This document shows, one piece after another, positions 34,550-46,959 of a DNA stretch of 64,000 nt; position 1 is the stretch's first letter, and each line of letters opens with the position of its first letter. The stretch comes from Mesocentrotus franciscanus. Lineage: Eukaryota; Echinodermata; Echinoidea; Camarodonta; Strongylocentrotidae. The notes under the pieces were generated by a model. That model had not been told where the DNA came from, did no database searches, and worked only from the letters and a program-made list of their open reading frames with translations. The stretch covers positions 22,979,796 through 23,043,795 of the forward strand of contig CP137685.1 of NCBI GenBank assembly GCA_037976565.1, read 5' to 3'. The position numbers and the translations under genes are program-made.

Positions 34550-35602
34550 GATTCTTGCATACGTCGCTGGGAAGCTGAATTCCTGCAAATCCAAATATTT
34601 GAGAATTAAAAATAATCACAATTCACAATTTTGTGTTTTTATTGTTGCTTTGAAACACAATAATGGAAACAATAAGTTTTAACAGACAGGGGCATCATAT
34701 TAATATAGTCAGGGAGGCCGGGAGAACCCTTCCCCTCCGCATTGCATCTCATAGTTTGATGCTGTTATTTGTTTTATTATTACCAAACAGGGCCTCATGG
34801 AAGACCACCAAATTGGTGATATGTGCCACCCTGTATAAATATCAGAAATAAATAAATAAATAAATAAATATTAGAGATGCTTGTTTGTTTTTGTACAGGG
34901 CCCCATTCTTACGAGCTTTGCATGCTTGCTTTCATATCTTGGAGTCCTTCCAATTTCGCTGTTCATTTTGTATGTATTGTTTACTTTGAATTTTAATGGA
35001 AAATAAATGAATTGAATTGAGTTGAAATGAGATGGACTTGGGGATGGAAATAATAACTAGTTTACAAAAGTGTTTGAATATACCTCATTTCCAACATTAG
35101 ATAAACAAATTTTGAGGATAAAGGCTGCAAAATACTTTCAAATGATCCGCCTCTTTTCGGTTACGAATTATCCCTGCACGTCAATGTATCATTCCATTGC
35201 CATATACTAAAGTAGTGATATTGTTCATATCATATTGCAACTTCGAAATTGTTTTTTTGTCTCCTCCTTTGTTCTGCATAGAACTGTATCACCTCACTGT
35301 TTCTTTCATTTTTCTGCTCATGTTCATTCAGGCTAACTTTTACGAACTATTTACCCCCGCCCGGCTCAAGGAAACCTAGATCTATATTTTAAACAAATGC
35401 TTACAAAACATTCAAGTTCGGTTTGTATAATGGAGTGTAACGGGCTCACTCTACGCGGCTATAATTTGGATGGTGCAATATGTTCAAAAGAATATACAGC
35501 TCATTTCATATGAAAGTAGCTCTAAAACGTAAACAAAAGAGGATAAGATTAAATTGTTTTGAAATTTAGGTTACACATGATTTGAACGGTTCTATGACTA
35601 CC

Positions 35603-35893
35603 CCCTGGACATCCACCCCTCGCATAACCACCCCCGGTCAACTACCCCCTAGGACAACTATCCCTAGGTAACTATCCCCTAGGGCAACCACCCTCTAGGA
35701 CGACTACCCCCGGGACAACTACCCCCGGGACAACTACCCCAGTCAACTATCCCCGGACAACTTCCCCCAGACAAGTACCCCCTACGACAACCACCCTCTA
35801 GGACAACTACCCCCGGACAACTACCCTAGGGGGCAGTTGTCCGGGGGGTAGTTGACTAGGGGAGGGGGGGTATCCGGGGGTGGATGTCCAGGG
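35603..35893. mobile_element. Small element: TIR CCCTGGACATCCACCCC around a ~16-bp minisatellite
   Basis: CCCTGGACATCCACCCC (35603-35619) is repeated inverted at 35877-35893. Between them the unit GGACAACTACCCCC(G/T) is repeated about 14 times with variation, and the last part flips strand (GGGGGCAGTTGTCC). Non-coding. Confidence 0.8.
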
Positions 35894-37509
35894 ATTTGAA
35901 CCATACCTACTTTATGCAGTGAATTGTTTCAGAAAGAGAGCAATGTAAACACAAACAAACAGCTTACAAACAAACAACTTACAAACAAACAAAAATCGAG
36001 GCCGCCCTGGAAACAATTCACGGAGACCCCCAACCATTCAGAAAATCTCCCAAACATGCCAAAAGTTAAGTTAACAAATCATGTTTTAACGCACTATCAA
36101 CAGAAAAGGGAAACGTTGTAGATATGAAGATCAGACTCTAATTTCCTCTAAAGTGCTCTAAAAATAAAAGGTATACAATTTCAAACAATAATAAAATGGA
36201 AGATGATTTTCTCCGCTAAGTCGCTACGTGATCTGGCAAAATAATAAACATTTGCCAAGGGCGTCACTACAATACAAACTTTTAGGCTCGCAAAATTTTA
36301 ATTTTCTCTCTTCGGGAGGGGCGGGGTTTATCTTGACAAACGCTTCACCGATCGGTTCGCCTACTCTCCCCTACAATCATGATTTAAAGAATTCCCCCAA
36401 AAAAAAAAAAACGCTGCTCACGATTGTATAGAAGAGTTGCACAATGATTCGTTAAGAACATTTTAAGTGTATATCTAATTTATATGTTTAAACATGATTA
36501 TGTCTATCCTAAAATAGGAATTACGAGAAGGATATAAAGTTAAATTTTGAGTCATTTGGAGTCTTTTGGACGCATGATGTACTTTATGGGTAATTTTTTC
36601 CATGTAGGACATTCCCCATCATTTTAATCATAGTAATCTCGACTTTCAACATTCATAACTTTATTAATCCTTTTTTTCGCTCTCAAAATTATATTAGTAA
36701 TACATACGACGTCAGTATAATAATAATAATACATGTATGACCCGTCTTGATGTATACAATATTGATAATTTAAGGGCCTACTTGTCTGATTCAAATAGAC
36801 CGTTTATTAACATAATTATCAAAATTTATTTGGATGTTTCTTTCCTGTCGACCTATATAGTGACGAGTTGTTCTACTAACATGAATAAACGAACTACAAT
36901 ACTTCAGTGGAATCCAGTCTGCATACATTACTTGTTGCTCCGTTGGGCAAGCCTCGAGCAAGCTGTCAGGTTGTCAAGAGCAACCTTTGTTTAAAAAATA
37001 TGCATAACATTTGAAGAATTATGTTAGCAAACTGGTCTATTGAGTCAAACTGGATCGAGCTGATACAGTATCTAATCGAGTTTCCCAGGGAATAAACAGG
37101 CATGCAGCAGTTGAATTGTTACGCTCTGTGACATCCTTTGTGTTTGGTAGAACGGTCCGGAGAAATTCAGAGAGGTTGGGTTTCTATTCAGGCAGTATTT
37201 ATGTTAGGAATGAATTCATTGTGAACACAAAAAATAGTTAAGGACATGGCCCACCAAGGGCAAAAAACAGTTCTCATGGAAAAGAACTTGATTGGTTCTT
37301 GCGGCTCACACCTCCCTAGTAAAGAGAAGGTTGAGTTCTGGGAAGAGGTGAAAAATAATTTGTGAGCGTTATCATTGTTATTATGCAAGTGTGGAAGAAC
37401 ATCAGATGAAAAATGTTCCCTGAAAAGCATGGTTCTTCAAATGCTTTCATATTCTAAATATGGCATGTAACAACATAAAAATCGGGACGGATTTTTATGC
37501 CACATGTTC

Positions 37510-37713
37510 GTGTAGCCCCATATACATCTTTTTGCGTACAGTGCTTGTAACTTTACTAAGACTGGGCCAAATTTCTTATCATTTTGATGATTCCAGAACC
37601 TTGCAGTACACACCAATACTTTTTTATGCGAGATGATCAACCTTTTCTGATTGATTCCACACCGTTTCTTTCACAATGCAATCGCATGACCAGAACTCAA
37701 TTATATCTTTCAA
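37510..37713. mobile_element. ~400-bp MITE family 'AAAGGTAAAGACCAG', half copy
   Basis: Matches the second half of 20605-21009 (TATACATCTTTTTGCGTACA, ATGATCAACCTTTTCTGATT, GCATGACCAGAACT); the other half is missing. Confidence 0.8.
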
Positions 37714-37857
37714 TTGCATTTGATTTGCGAAATGATTACAAACCCCTCTTTCTCCTTTAACATCAATTCAATGAAATAATTTAATCTCTTAACAAATTTA
37801 TACTTTTTTAAACTACATTTTATATCAGATAATGTTTTTGTTTCTGTCCCCGGCCGT

Positions 37858-37864
37858 CTCTCTG

Positions 37865-37909
<45 letters not shown>

Positions 37910-37945
37910 CTCTCTTTCTCTTTAGTCTTTCTCTCATCTCCTCTC
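37858..37945 (+). repeat. (CT)n microsatellite
   Basis: CTGT/CTCT repeat of about 85 bp. Confidence 0.9.
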
Positions 37946-38235
37946 TCTATTGATATCTTTCAATCTATCCATCCATTTCCTTCCTATACGCGTGAGCTAA
38001 TTAGAAAAAACAAGTATGTGGTTTCCGCTTCTGCATTTAAAACATACAGGAGAGAATTAACATAGACTTTTTTGTCTTTGTTTTCAGTGCAACATAATTA
38101 TTATTGTGTTAATAGCCTGTATAATGTCAAACAGATAGATGCACCGGATTTCTTTCAAAATTATCTCAGAAATGGATCGTAGATCGAACATGATTGTGAT
38201 TCTCAGTGTGAGAATAGTAGGCCTTATAATATAAT

Positions 38236-38466
38236 AATAATTATAATTTTGTGGACCCAGGAAGCCTCATCATCTTTAATACTGTTCTTCCTGAGGGTTC
38301 TGTAATTATTATCACCCCAGCCATTGTCAGGTACCCATTTACACGAGGGTGGAGAGTGGCAAATGTGGATTAATGTCTTGCCAAATGACGAGAGTGCCTG
38401 GCTGGGATTCGAACCCTCAACCCTTCCATTGAGAATCAAGTGCATGAACCACTATACCACGACACC
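38236..38466 (-). mobile_element. tRNA-derived SINE
   Basis: On the minus strand it begins GGTGTCGTGGTATAGTGGTT (A-box region of a tRNA) with GAGGGTTCGAATCCCAGCC (clear B box) about 50 nt later. The body is TTTGGCAAGACATTAATCCA...GGTACCTGACAATGGCTGGG. This is a typical tRNA-head SINE arrangement. Confidence 0.85.
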
Positions 38467-39959
38467 TTAATTCCCATCAAATTTTCTTGCATTTAACTCG
38501 ATATGAGTAAACAGCCAAAAATATCTTATAATAGATGAGTTTAAACTATTTTCAAAGTAAGCTTAAAACGCTTTGAATTATAGATTATAGATGTTTTGAA
38601 TTATAGATTATAGATGTTTTATTAGTATCAAGTTAATGGTAACGACAAGAGCAGGCACCTGGGGCGACTTTTAATTCTATTTTCGTGTGTGTGTGTGCTG
38701 GTCTGGTGTCTTTTCACTTCAATGTACTTTGTTGACAAACAAACAAATAAACAAAAAGAAGAAAATATTATTACAATTCGGGGTATCTTTTCACTTGAAA
38801 GTAAGCTGACAGCGCCCTTCATCCTCTACGACACCCTAGCCCCCAGATGGCACAAGGTACATGGATGGGAAGGTACATAAGAAGACCGCATAAGACGGCC
38901 ATCCATACATCATCATAACTCTATACGACAATGTCAACACGTTGTAAAGAAAAGTATAGATTTAAAACAGATTTCAGATCCACATTTTAGCGATAACCAT
39001 GTGAATAAAAGCGAACTCTACAAAATGAACGACTATACTTACCAATGAGAAACGAAGCAGAGCCAGCCACAGCCTACTGTACCATGGCAAATAATCCAGT
39101 CGTGTGAGCAAATAATAGAGATCAGAAGAATAATTATAGGAAGGCGGAAATATGGTTTGCCGGGTTTGTACTGCTGCGAGCCAAGCATTGAACTTCCAAA
39201 GTTTATAACGAGTCTATAAAACGGAGTGGTACGGAGCGAAGGGTACACAGAAACTTGGTAACCAGCATTGACAATGCAAACGTACAAGTTGTGCTGTTCA
39301 GTTCGTGTTTAACAACAGCGTATAGAGTTCCTGCAGACTGTTAAAAAAAGTTACCTGTATAGTTTCCCGAGACCCGAGTTCACACGAACAGTATTCTAAT
39401 GCCAAGTTTAGTCCCGTGCCCTTTTTTCTTTTCAAGTAGAATAATTGACGAATCAAAATCAAGACACTACTCACTTCTCATTATTCTATTATTTATTATC
39501 ACTATCATTTTTCTCGACCATTCGACAATGGTCGATGACACGTTCTTTTTCCAACTTTTAATTATTCAAATTCATTTCTCTGTACGTAAATATAACTCCC
39601 CATTCTTACCAGACCCTTGGAATAACAAGCTGCGATGAAAATACTTTTTTTTTGGTCGAATCTGTCCTTGGCGCCGCCTGGCAGTGGCGTAATGAGCAAA
39701 AACGTTTGGGGCTGGCAGACAAAAATCCGTATCACCCCACTCTTACATGCAGGCCCCGCTGAACGTTTTTCAAAGTGGGTGGGGAGGCTAAAGTATTTAC
39801 GATCAGGTAGAGCGTATAGTGTAAATTGGCGCGGGGTCTAGGGGCAAAGCCCCGGCAGGGGTCAGGGGCAGAGTCCCCGGCTCAGGGGTATTGGCATTTA
39901 ATTACGGTCAGATGAGCATATTTTGATACCATATTCATGCCACTCAGGGGCGGATCTAG

Positions 39960-40690
39960 CTTTTTGCCAAGGGGTTGACCAAATGACGTCCACGAGCCGC
40001 GAAGCGGCGAGGCGATTTTTTGTGTGGCTATTTTGAACCCCCGTAATTAAGTGATGTTTTCCTGGCATCTACTAACACAATGGAGATCATAAAAAGCAGT
40101 GCATGATAACGTCTTTTTAAATCAAGTAACAGTTTAAACAGTTTGACCCAATGACGATGCGAGCATCGTCCACGAGCCGCATAGCGGCGAAGCGATTTTT
40201 TTTTTTGTTGCTATTTTGAACCCCCCGGCCCGTAAGTGATGTTTTCCTGGCATCTACTAACACAATGGAGACCATAGAAAGCAGTGCATGATAACGTCTT
40301 TTAAATCAAGTAACAGTTTAAACAGTTTGACCCAATGACGTTGCAGAGCATCGTCCACGAGCCGCGTAGCGGCGAGGCGATTTGGGGGCTATTTTGAACC
40401 CCGTAAGTGATGTTTTCCTGGCATCTACGAACACAATGGAGACCATAAAAAGCAGTGCATGATAACGTCTTTTTAAATCAAGTAACTTTTTTAACAGTAT
40501 CTGTTTGACCCAATGACGATGCAGAGCAGAGCAGAGCAGCGTCCACGAGCCACGTAGCGGCGAGGCGATTTTTTGTTGTTGCTATTTTGAACCCCCGGCC
40601 CGTAAGTGATGTTTTCCTGGCATCTACTAACATAATGGAGGCCATAAAAAGCAGTGCATGATAACGTCTTTTTAAATCAAGTAACAGTTT
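39960..40690 (+). repeat. ~185-bp satellite-like tandem repeat, about four units
   Basis: Units begin TTTGACCCAATGACG, continue CATCGTCCACGAGCCGCGTA and GTAAGTGATGTTTTCCTGGC, and end GCAGTGCATGATAACGTCTT. Starts are near 39978, 40141, 40328 and 40505. Non-coding. Confidence 0.9.
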
Positions 40691-40734
40691 AATACACAGT
40701 TATATCCAGAGTTATAATGTGTTGGTTAAGTTAC

Positions 40735-43328
40735 CAGGGGGGTGTTTGATAAAGCTGTTCGTAAAGTTACGCATGACTTTACGAACGACTTGAATATGAA
40801 GTGCCAGAAAGGATGCCCAAAGTTTTTCCTGATGTTTTAACAAAGTGTGACTATATTTTCAATAATCTCAATTAAATTATGGCAAAAAATATACTTTGCA
40901 TTAAAATGTTTGTTATAATAAGAATGTTAATCTACATCTGCACAGTTCAACTTTGGTTGATGCAGTTAAAAATGATTGAGCATCCCATTTGGCTTTTCAT
41001 ATTTAAGTCATTCGTAAAGTCATGCGCATGGGTGTCGATCACGGGGGGGGGGGATATATCCCCCAATATTTCAGGTGGGGGATGGCCTGTACAGTCATCC
41101 CCCAATAATTCACCATCAAAAAAAAATGAAGAAAAAATTAATGATGAGAGCCCGATGAGAGTAGTTAATGGTTATTACTCGCAAGATGACCATCAATATA
41201 CACATTTTGCTATCTCATTTTCATAATACATACATATATAAATAGAAAACGAAGTAAATGAGACAACCGTATATGAGACAAGAATAAATTGAATTCTGGC
41301 TCATACGGCTTCATCAGGAATTGATGAATTTATTCAATTTATTCAATCAACAGCATCATAGAAATGCAGTGCGCCAAATGCAAAGCCGCAGCGTTAAAAA
41401 ACAACGAGCTAAATGTTGAGCGCGAAGCGCAAAACTGAGTGCAAAAAAGAAGTAGAGAGTGGGAGAGTTATAAAATATTTCACTACTTGTCATGTTGTTT
41501 TCGTTCACCCTTTTTAAAATTCACGTCATTGTATCTTTATTTGTTGTTTTTCACTCATTTTATTTCCTGATATTTCCTAAAACATTTTTAAAACGCGCTA
41601 GGAGTTACTGTCATGTATTTGTTTAACTCTTTTAATTTGGGCATTATTGCCAAGAAAAAATTATCAACCAATTCCTCAATATAAAGAACTCTTAAAGGTA
41701 AAGGAAAGCATCTGAGCAAGAATATCACATGACTTTTGGCCATTTCAATCTGAAGTGATTTTTAAAGCTATGACTATGTGGGGTTGATGATGCGTTTTTT
41801 CCATAATGCAAGTAAAGTAATAACATATTGTATCATTGAAGAGAAAGACGGTTTTGTCCAAATGGCAGCATGTAGGAGACGAAACTTTCAGTTTGTTCCC
41901 TGATTCATACTCAGTATCTATTTTGTTTTATTGAATTCATCCATTTCTTTGTTTATTTATATCTCTACATGTAAAACATTTGAAGAGCTATTTTCCGAAA
42001 GGAGCAAAATCTTTTGATAGCAAATGGAGATAATGATATACATTTTCCTCTATTTACCTTGAACAAAATTATTAACCTAAATTACGAGAGAAATTATGCA
42101 CTCATGCATCTTTTAATAACAATTTTCCATAGACATCTGAACAAAATCGGGTAAACAAAGAGTTCTTTCTTAAGTTACACACATGGATCTAGTGCCTCTT
42201 GAAAATAAGCTCTTTGTATGTACATAAACAAGCAATACAACAGAATACTCCAGTTCGATATTTTGGAGAAAGATTATTATGTCACAACTTATTTTTGTTT
42301 TATTGAAAAGCTGATGTAGGCCTATGTATTGTATTCAAACGTAACAGGCATAAGATAGTTAAGGTGTTTTTGAAGGTTAGAATGTTATTAAGTTTGAAGT
42401 TTTGTTTATAACACCCTTCCAATAATAATGCACCTTCTAAGACTGGTTATAGTTTTTGAGAAAAAAATAGTGCTCTGGTCAGGGCCTTAGGGAATATTAT
42501 GCTTATATTTTATATTAAGTATATCTGGGTGAAGAAGGAGATAATGGAAGTTTGTTGTTTGGTAGTTGGAACGTAAGTTTTATATTATGTTTTTAAGAAA
42601 CAGACAGTTTGTATGAGATCAGGAGTGGAAATTTTCTGTCATTTTGAGAACCAAATTTTGCATCAGTGATATTCTGTTTCATTGAATTGAGTTTCCCGCA
42701 GAGAGGATTCAGTTGGTTTAATTAAAGAAGGAAGAGAGTCAAATGAAGAACCAAAAGCAATATGTTTTTCATTTACTAATGAGAACTATGTTTTTGGAGA
42801 TCTCCTTACACAGAATATTGGAATGGGTTTTTCACGATGAATGTTGTTTGGAGACATCAATATTCATAAAATGTATGTTTCTATCACCAGGAAATAAAGA
42901 ATTTTCTGTCTACATGAACCTTTCCTGGTTGCTTATTAATGCATTTGCCCACTGGTAACATAATACTTTCACAAGTTGATATCCCTCACCATTGGATTTT
43001 TGTTGGTAATGTCTAAATTTCGTTTAAAAATAGATGATATCAGTCTGGTAGGCCTACACTGCAGGCAAGAGTCAGGACTAACATTTAGCATGTTATTAAT
43101 TTTATTACCACTCTTATATTCTCTGAAATGTTATCTTTATTGAGGGTGACTTGAAAAAGTTAATAACTTGGAAGGGAGGAGGTGCAACCTGCCACACGCT
43201 TCTACCTCTTGGTTGCTTTGATCCATTGCCGAAAAATATTTTGGCACCTATCATCCCCCAACCACGGATACAAATCGACATCCCTGGTCATGCGTAACTT
43301 TACGAACAGCTTTATGAAACACCCCCCA
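40735..43328. mobile_element. ~2.6-kb element with ~45-bp terminal inverted repeats
   Basis: The left end AGGGGGGTGTTTGATAAAGC...GTTACGCATGAC and the right end GTCATGCGTAACTTTACGAA...GAAACACCCCCC are inverted repeats. The ends resemble those of the GTGTTTCACAAAG MITEs. I find no transposase frame; short frames inside are unconvincing. A second, inverted, partial copy of the interior is at 46960-49380. Confidence 0.75.
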
Positions 43329-43329
43329 G

Positions 43330-43384
43330 ATGAGTTGAATATCTTCTCACAATATTTGCACTTGAAAAGTTTCTCTCCAGTGTT
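43330..43384 (-). pseudogene. C2H2 zinc-finger gene fragment abutting the element end
   Basis: The minus strand reads NTGEKLFKCKYCEKIFNSSG: a TGEK linker and the first half of a C2H2 finger (FKCKYCEKIF). It stops exactly where the terminal inverted repeat of 40735-43328 begins, with no second half (H..H) beyond. It looks like a captured or interrupted finger exon scrap; a chance match of the TGEK linker plus CxxC at the right spacing is unlikely. Confidence 0.6.
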
Positions 43385-43449
43385 CGTTTTTTTTTCGTTT
43401 TTTTTCTTTTTTTGGCGGCCCAAGGGGGGGTTTAAACCCTAACCCCCGT

Positions 43450-44370
43450 AGATCCGCGCCTGACACTGGCCTGTCACTAATTGGCGTGGGGTCCAGGGGG
43501 CTGAGCCTCCTGAAACTCAGGGATTTGAGGCATTTTATAACGGTCATTGAGCATTCAGGGGCCCGCCGTAGGCCCCCTGGTGGGGTCAGGGGCGGAGCCC
43601 CGGCTCAGGGCTTTTAGGCATTTAATTACGGTCAGATGAGCATATTTTGATACCCTATTTGTGACACTGGCAGGTCACTAATTGGCGTGGGGTCCAGGGG
43701 GCGGAGCACCCGGTAGCTCAGGGTTTTAGGCAATAAATTACTGTCAGATGAGTATCCAGGGGCCTGACTTAGGGCCATTGGTTGGGTCCAGGGGTTTTAG
43801 GCGTTTAATTACGGTCAGATGAGCATATTTTGATACCTTATTTGTGACACTGGCGACACTAATTGGCGTGGGGTCCAGGGGCGGGGTCAGGGGCGGAGCC
43901 CCCAGAAGATCAGGGGTTTTAGTCACTTTATAACGGTCAGATAAGCATTCAGGGACCCGCCTTAGGGCCGCTGGTGGGGTCAAGGGAGCAGAGCCACCGG
44001 AAGTTCAGGGGTTTTAGGCATTAAATTACCGTCAGATGGGCATCTAGGGGCCCGTTTTAGGGCCCTAGGTCCAGAGGGCAGAGCCCCTGGTAGCTCAGGG
44101 GTTTTAGGCATTTAATCACGGTCAGATGAGCATATTTTGATAACCTATATTTGTGACACTGGCAGGTCACTAATTGGCGTAGGGTCCAGGGAGCGTAGCC
44201 CCCGGAAGCTCAGGGTTTTAGGCATTAAATTACCGTTAGATAGGCATTCAGGGGTCCGCGTTAGGGCCGTAGGTGGAATCAGGGCCCCGGAAGCTCAGGG
44301 GTTTTAGGCATTTAATCATGGTCAGATGAGCATATTTTGATACCTCATAATTTTGTGACACTGGCAGGTC
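43450..44370 (+). repeat. G/C-rich tandem repeat, unit with GACACTGGCAGGTCACTAAT
   Basis: Recurring blocks: GACACTGGCAGGTCACTAAT, TGGCGTGGGGTCCAGGGGGC, AGCTCAGGGGTTTTAGGCAT and TTACGGTCAGATGAGCATAT. Period is roughly 180-190 bp with indels. A single related block lies at about 39820-39930, outside the 2.6-kb element. Confidence 0.85.
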
Positions 44371-44694
44371 ACTATTCTTTCTTTCTTTCTCTCTTTCTTT
44401 CTAATTTTCTTTAGTATACTTTTTCCAAAAAAGTGGGGGGCAGGGCGGAGCTCGAGGCCCCGGAGCCCCGTCGTTCTGCAGGCCCTGCCATGTAGGCCTC
44501 TAAATAAGCATATTTCTTGCCTGACTGTAAATTAAGGAATTTGTAATTTTCCAACAAACGCATAAAAAGTATAATTTACTAAAAGTGAGGAAAAATCTCG
44601 GAAAATTATGTCATTTCATTTCAGCAACATTTGTAAATCACCGGTATCGAATTAGAAATGAACCACGTTTGAATTTTATTGTGACACTGGCAGG

Positions 44695-45380
44695 ACACTA
44701 ATTGGCTCCCCATCAGTACGCCAGTGGCCCCCGATCTACACCTCGTTGGCGGGAAAAATCGCAACTGATCTCCCTTACCTATCTTCTTTCTCTCTTTCTT
44801 TCCTTACCTTTCCCTCCCCTTCCCTTTCCCTCCCTTCCTTCTCTCTCTTTAGGTTTGCTAGGGAGGCAATTAAGGCCTTTCGGCCCCCGATCCACATGTT
44901 GTTGGCGATATTAATCGCAACTGATCTCCCTTCTTTTCACCCTTTTCTTTTCTTCTTCCTCTTTTTTGTTCCCTTTTAGCTATCCTCTTTCCATTTCCCT
45001 TCTCTCTTTTTTTTGGCCGGGGAGAGGCAAGAGCATTGCCCCCGATCCACAACTTGTTGGCGGGAAAATTGCAACTGATATCCGCCCTTCTTTTCTTTTC
45101 TTCTTCCTCTTTTTTTCCTTCCCTTTATCTCCTTTTTCCTTTTTTCTTTCCCTTTCCTTCCTTCTCTCTTATTTTTTTTGATGGGGGCAACAGCCTGGGA
45201 GGCAAGGCCTTTTGCCCCCTGTCCCGATCTCCTTCTCTTTCCCCATTTTTTTCTTCTTCCTCTTCTTTCTTTCCCTTTCTCTCTCTTTCCCTTTCCCTTC
45301 TTTTCCTTCTCTCTCTCTCTCTCTCTCTTTTCTTTTTCTTTGCGGGGGGCAAGGCCACTCGCCCCTGGATCCGCGCCTGT
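44695..45380 (+). repeat. ~150-bp tandem repeat with long pyrimidine tracts
   Basis: CCCGATCCACANNTTGTTGG followed by GCAACTGATCTCCCTT and a 70-90 bp C/T tract recurs at about 44731, 44887 and 45040, with a further degenerate unit near 45180. Long Ser/Leu/Phe or Lys/Arg/Glu-rich frames over it are composition artefacts. Confidence 0.75.
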
Positions 45381-45683
45381 GGAACATTCCCTCCGGAAAT
45401 GACACTCCTCGTCACATCCAAAACAAACCTTGGGCGCAGGCGACCGCGCATTCCCCCGCGTACCGCCTGGAGCTGCCGCGAGCTTCTCTAAGCTCTTCTC
45501 TAGGCTGGACATACGGGTATCCAGACTTTTCGCTAAACTGGATATACGGTTATCTACTAGTGTTACTGTTAGTGGCCACTTAGGCCCATTAGTGACTATA
45601 AAAAACATATGCTCTTCCTGGCTATTTGGGAATGTGTCAGTTTGAAACAGAAATGGAGAAACGCGCATTTTGTTGAAAATCAA
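45381..45683 (-). pseudogene. Retroelement gag fragment with CCHC zinc knuckle
   Basis: The minus-strand frame reads SSLAKSLDTRMSSLEKSLEK and then CFGCDEECHFRREC, an exact CX2CX4HX4C zinc knuckle as in retroelement nucleocapsids. It then runs into the purine-rich repeat. A coiled-coil-like stretch before a knuckle fits the C-terminal part of gag. No protease or reverse transcriptase is visible, so it is a remnant; assignment to a particular LTR family is not possible here. Confidence 0.55.
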
Positions 45684-46959
45684 GTGATATCACGAACATT
45701 TATAAATCACTTGTATGGAATTGAAAATAAGTCATGGTTTGATTTTATTTGGGGAGCTAGCGCCCCCCAAGCCCCACCAGTACGCCAGTGCCGCCTGGTA
45801 TACAGTCATAACAATGAAAAGTAATGCCAAGGTCTATTTAACATGTCGAAGGCCCTACCCTTCTTTTATAACAATCGTTCATTCATTCCAAGATGTTTCT
45901 CACCTTTAATGTGTTTTTGTTCGACTGTGCTGATATTTGAAGTGGCTGACGTCATGCACGTATACTATATCTGACACAAATTCAGGTGCCCTTTTGAGAA
46001 TAGAATTTCATCCGGGGGCATTATAGGGGCACATTATCTTTTCGTGTTTAACAAATAATACATAAAGTGTGCTAGATTTCGTTAATGCCTGGGGATGTGC
46101 TCCAGGGCCCCGATCAGCCAATTTTAGAAATTACTTTAAGGCACATACTAAACTTTCATATATTGATGACACCGCATGCCATCCGTTGTTATCAAGAGGG
46201 ATGTCTACTGTGGCCTCCCTAGGGATTGTTGCGCCCCCCCCCCACCCCCACCCAAACTTATCCACGGAAAATGGTATCCTTACAACCGAAGGAGCAAATC
46301 GACTGAGTGGTATCAATTCTTGTTTCATTTTTAAGTTTTTATGATTGTATTCATTTTTCAAGATTTATAATTTATAATTTTCAAGATAAATTTCCAAGAT
46401 AATTGGCAAGAGAGCACTACAGTCAAGAAGTATAGTATTGAATGCATCAATCTGCATTTGCATCTCTCCACCCAGGTGATGTAAATAGGTACCCGGTATA
46501 GGAGAACATTCCTTGAATGCCAGAGCGCCTGATCAGGGCCGCTCGGCTATCATGCCGGGTTAATAATAGTACAGCACTTAAAACATTTAATTTAGTATTA
46601 ACACGCAATATGAATGTTACTATTACTACAATTGTTATCGAATTTCGAACACTGATAAACGTTTTTCTATTCACTTCTTCCTCAATGGGGCGCAAAATTA
46701 AGTAAAGGCAACCGGAAGTTAGTTACTTTCGTTCTTGAACCATTTCAAATGCTCTTTTATACGCTTCATCCTATATTCGGATTTGAAAAGAGGCTGGTAA
46801 ACCTTATTCATGTATAAGGTAGCAAAGCATCGAGATTTACATTTTTGAATTTTGAACCCTTTTAAGCGCTCCTCAGGCGAATAATTAACATGTGAGGGAG
46901 CAAAGTGACTTTATTTTTCTCCCCGTTTCACCCCTAAATACACTTATAATGCGATATGC

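Larger units (their letters stand above)
34600..39950. other. Upstream region of the VFT gene
   Basis: AT-rich sequence expected to contain the promoter and probably a non-coding first exon, neither of which I can place. It includes (AAAT)n at 34846-34871, a minisatellite element (35603-35893), a partial MITE (37510-37713), a CT microsatellite (37858-37945) and a SINE (38236-38466). No other supported gene. Confidence 0.55.

Noticed and set aside
44976..45683. 235-codon frame taken as one protein
   Set aside because: Only the N-terminal part with the zinc knuckle has family signal; the rest is purine-rich repeat.
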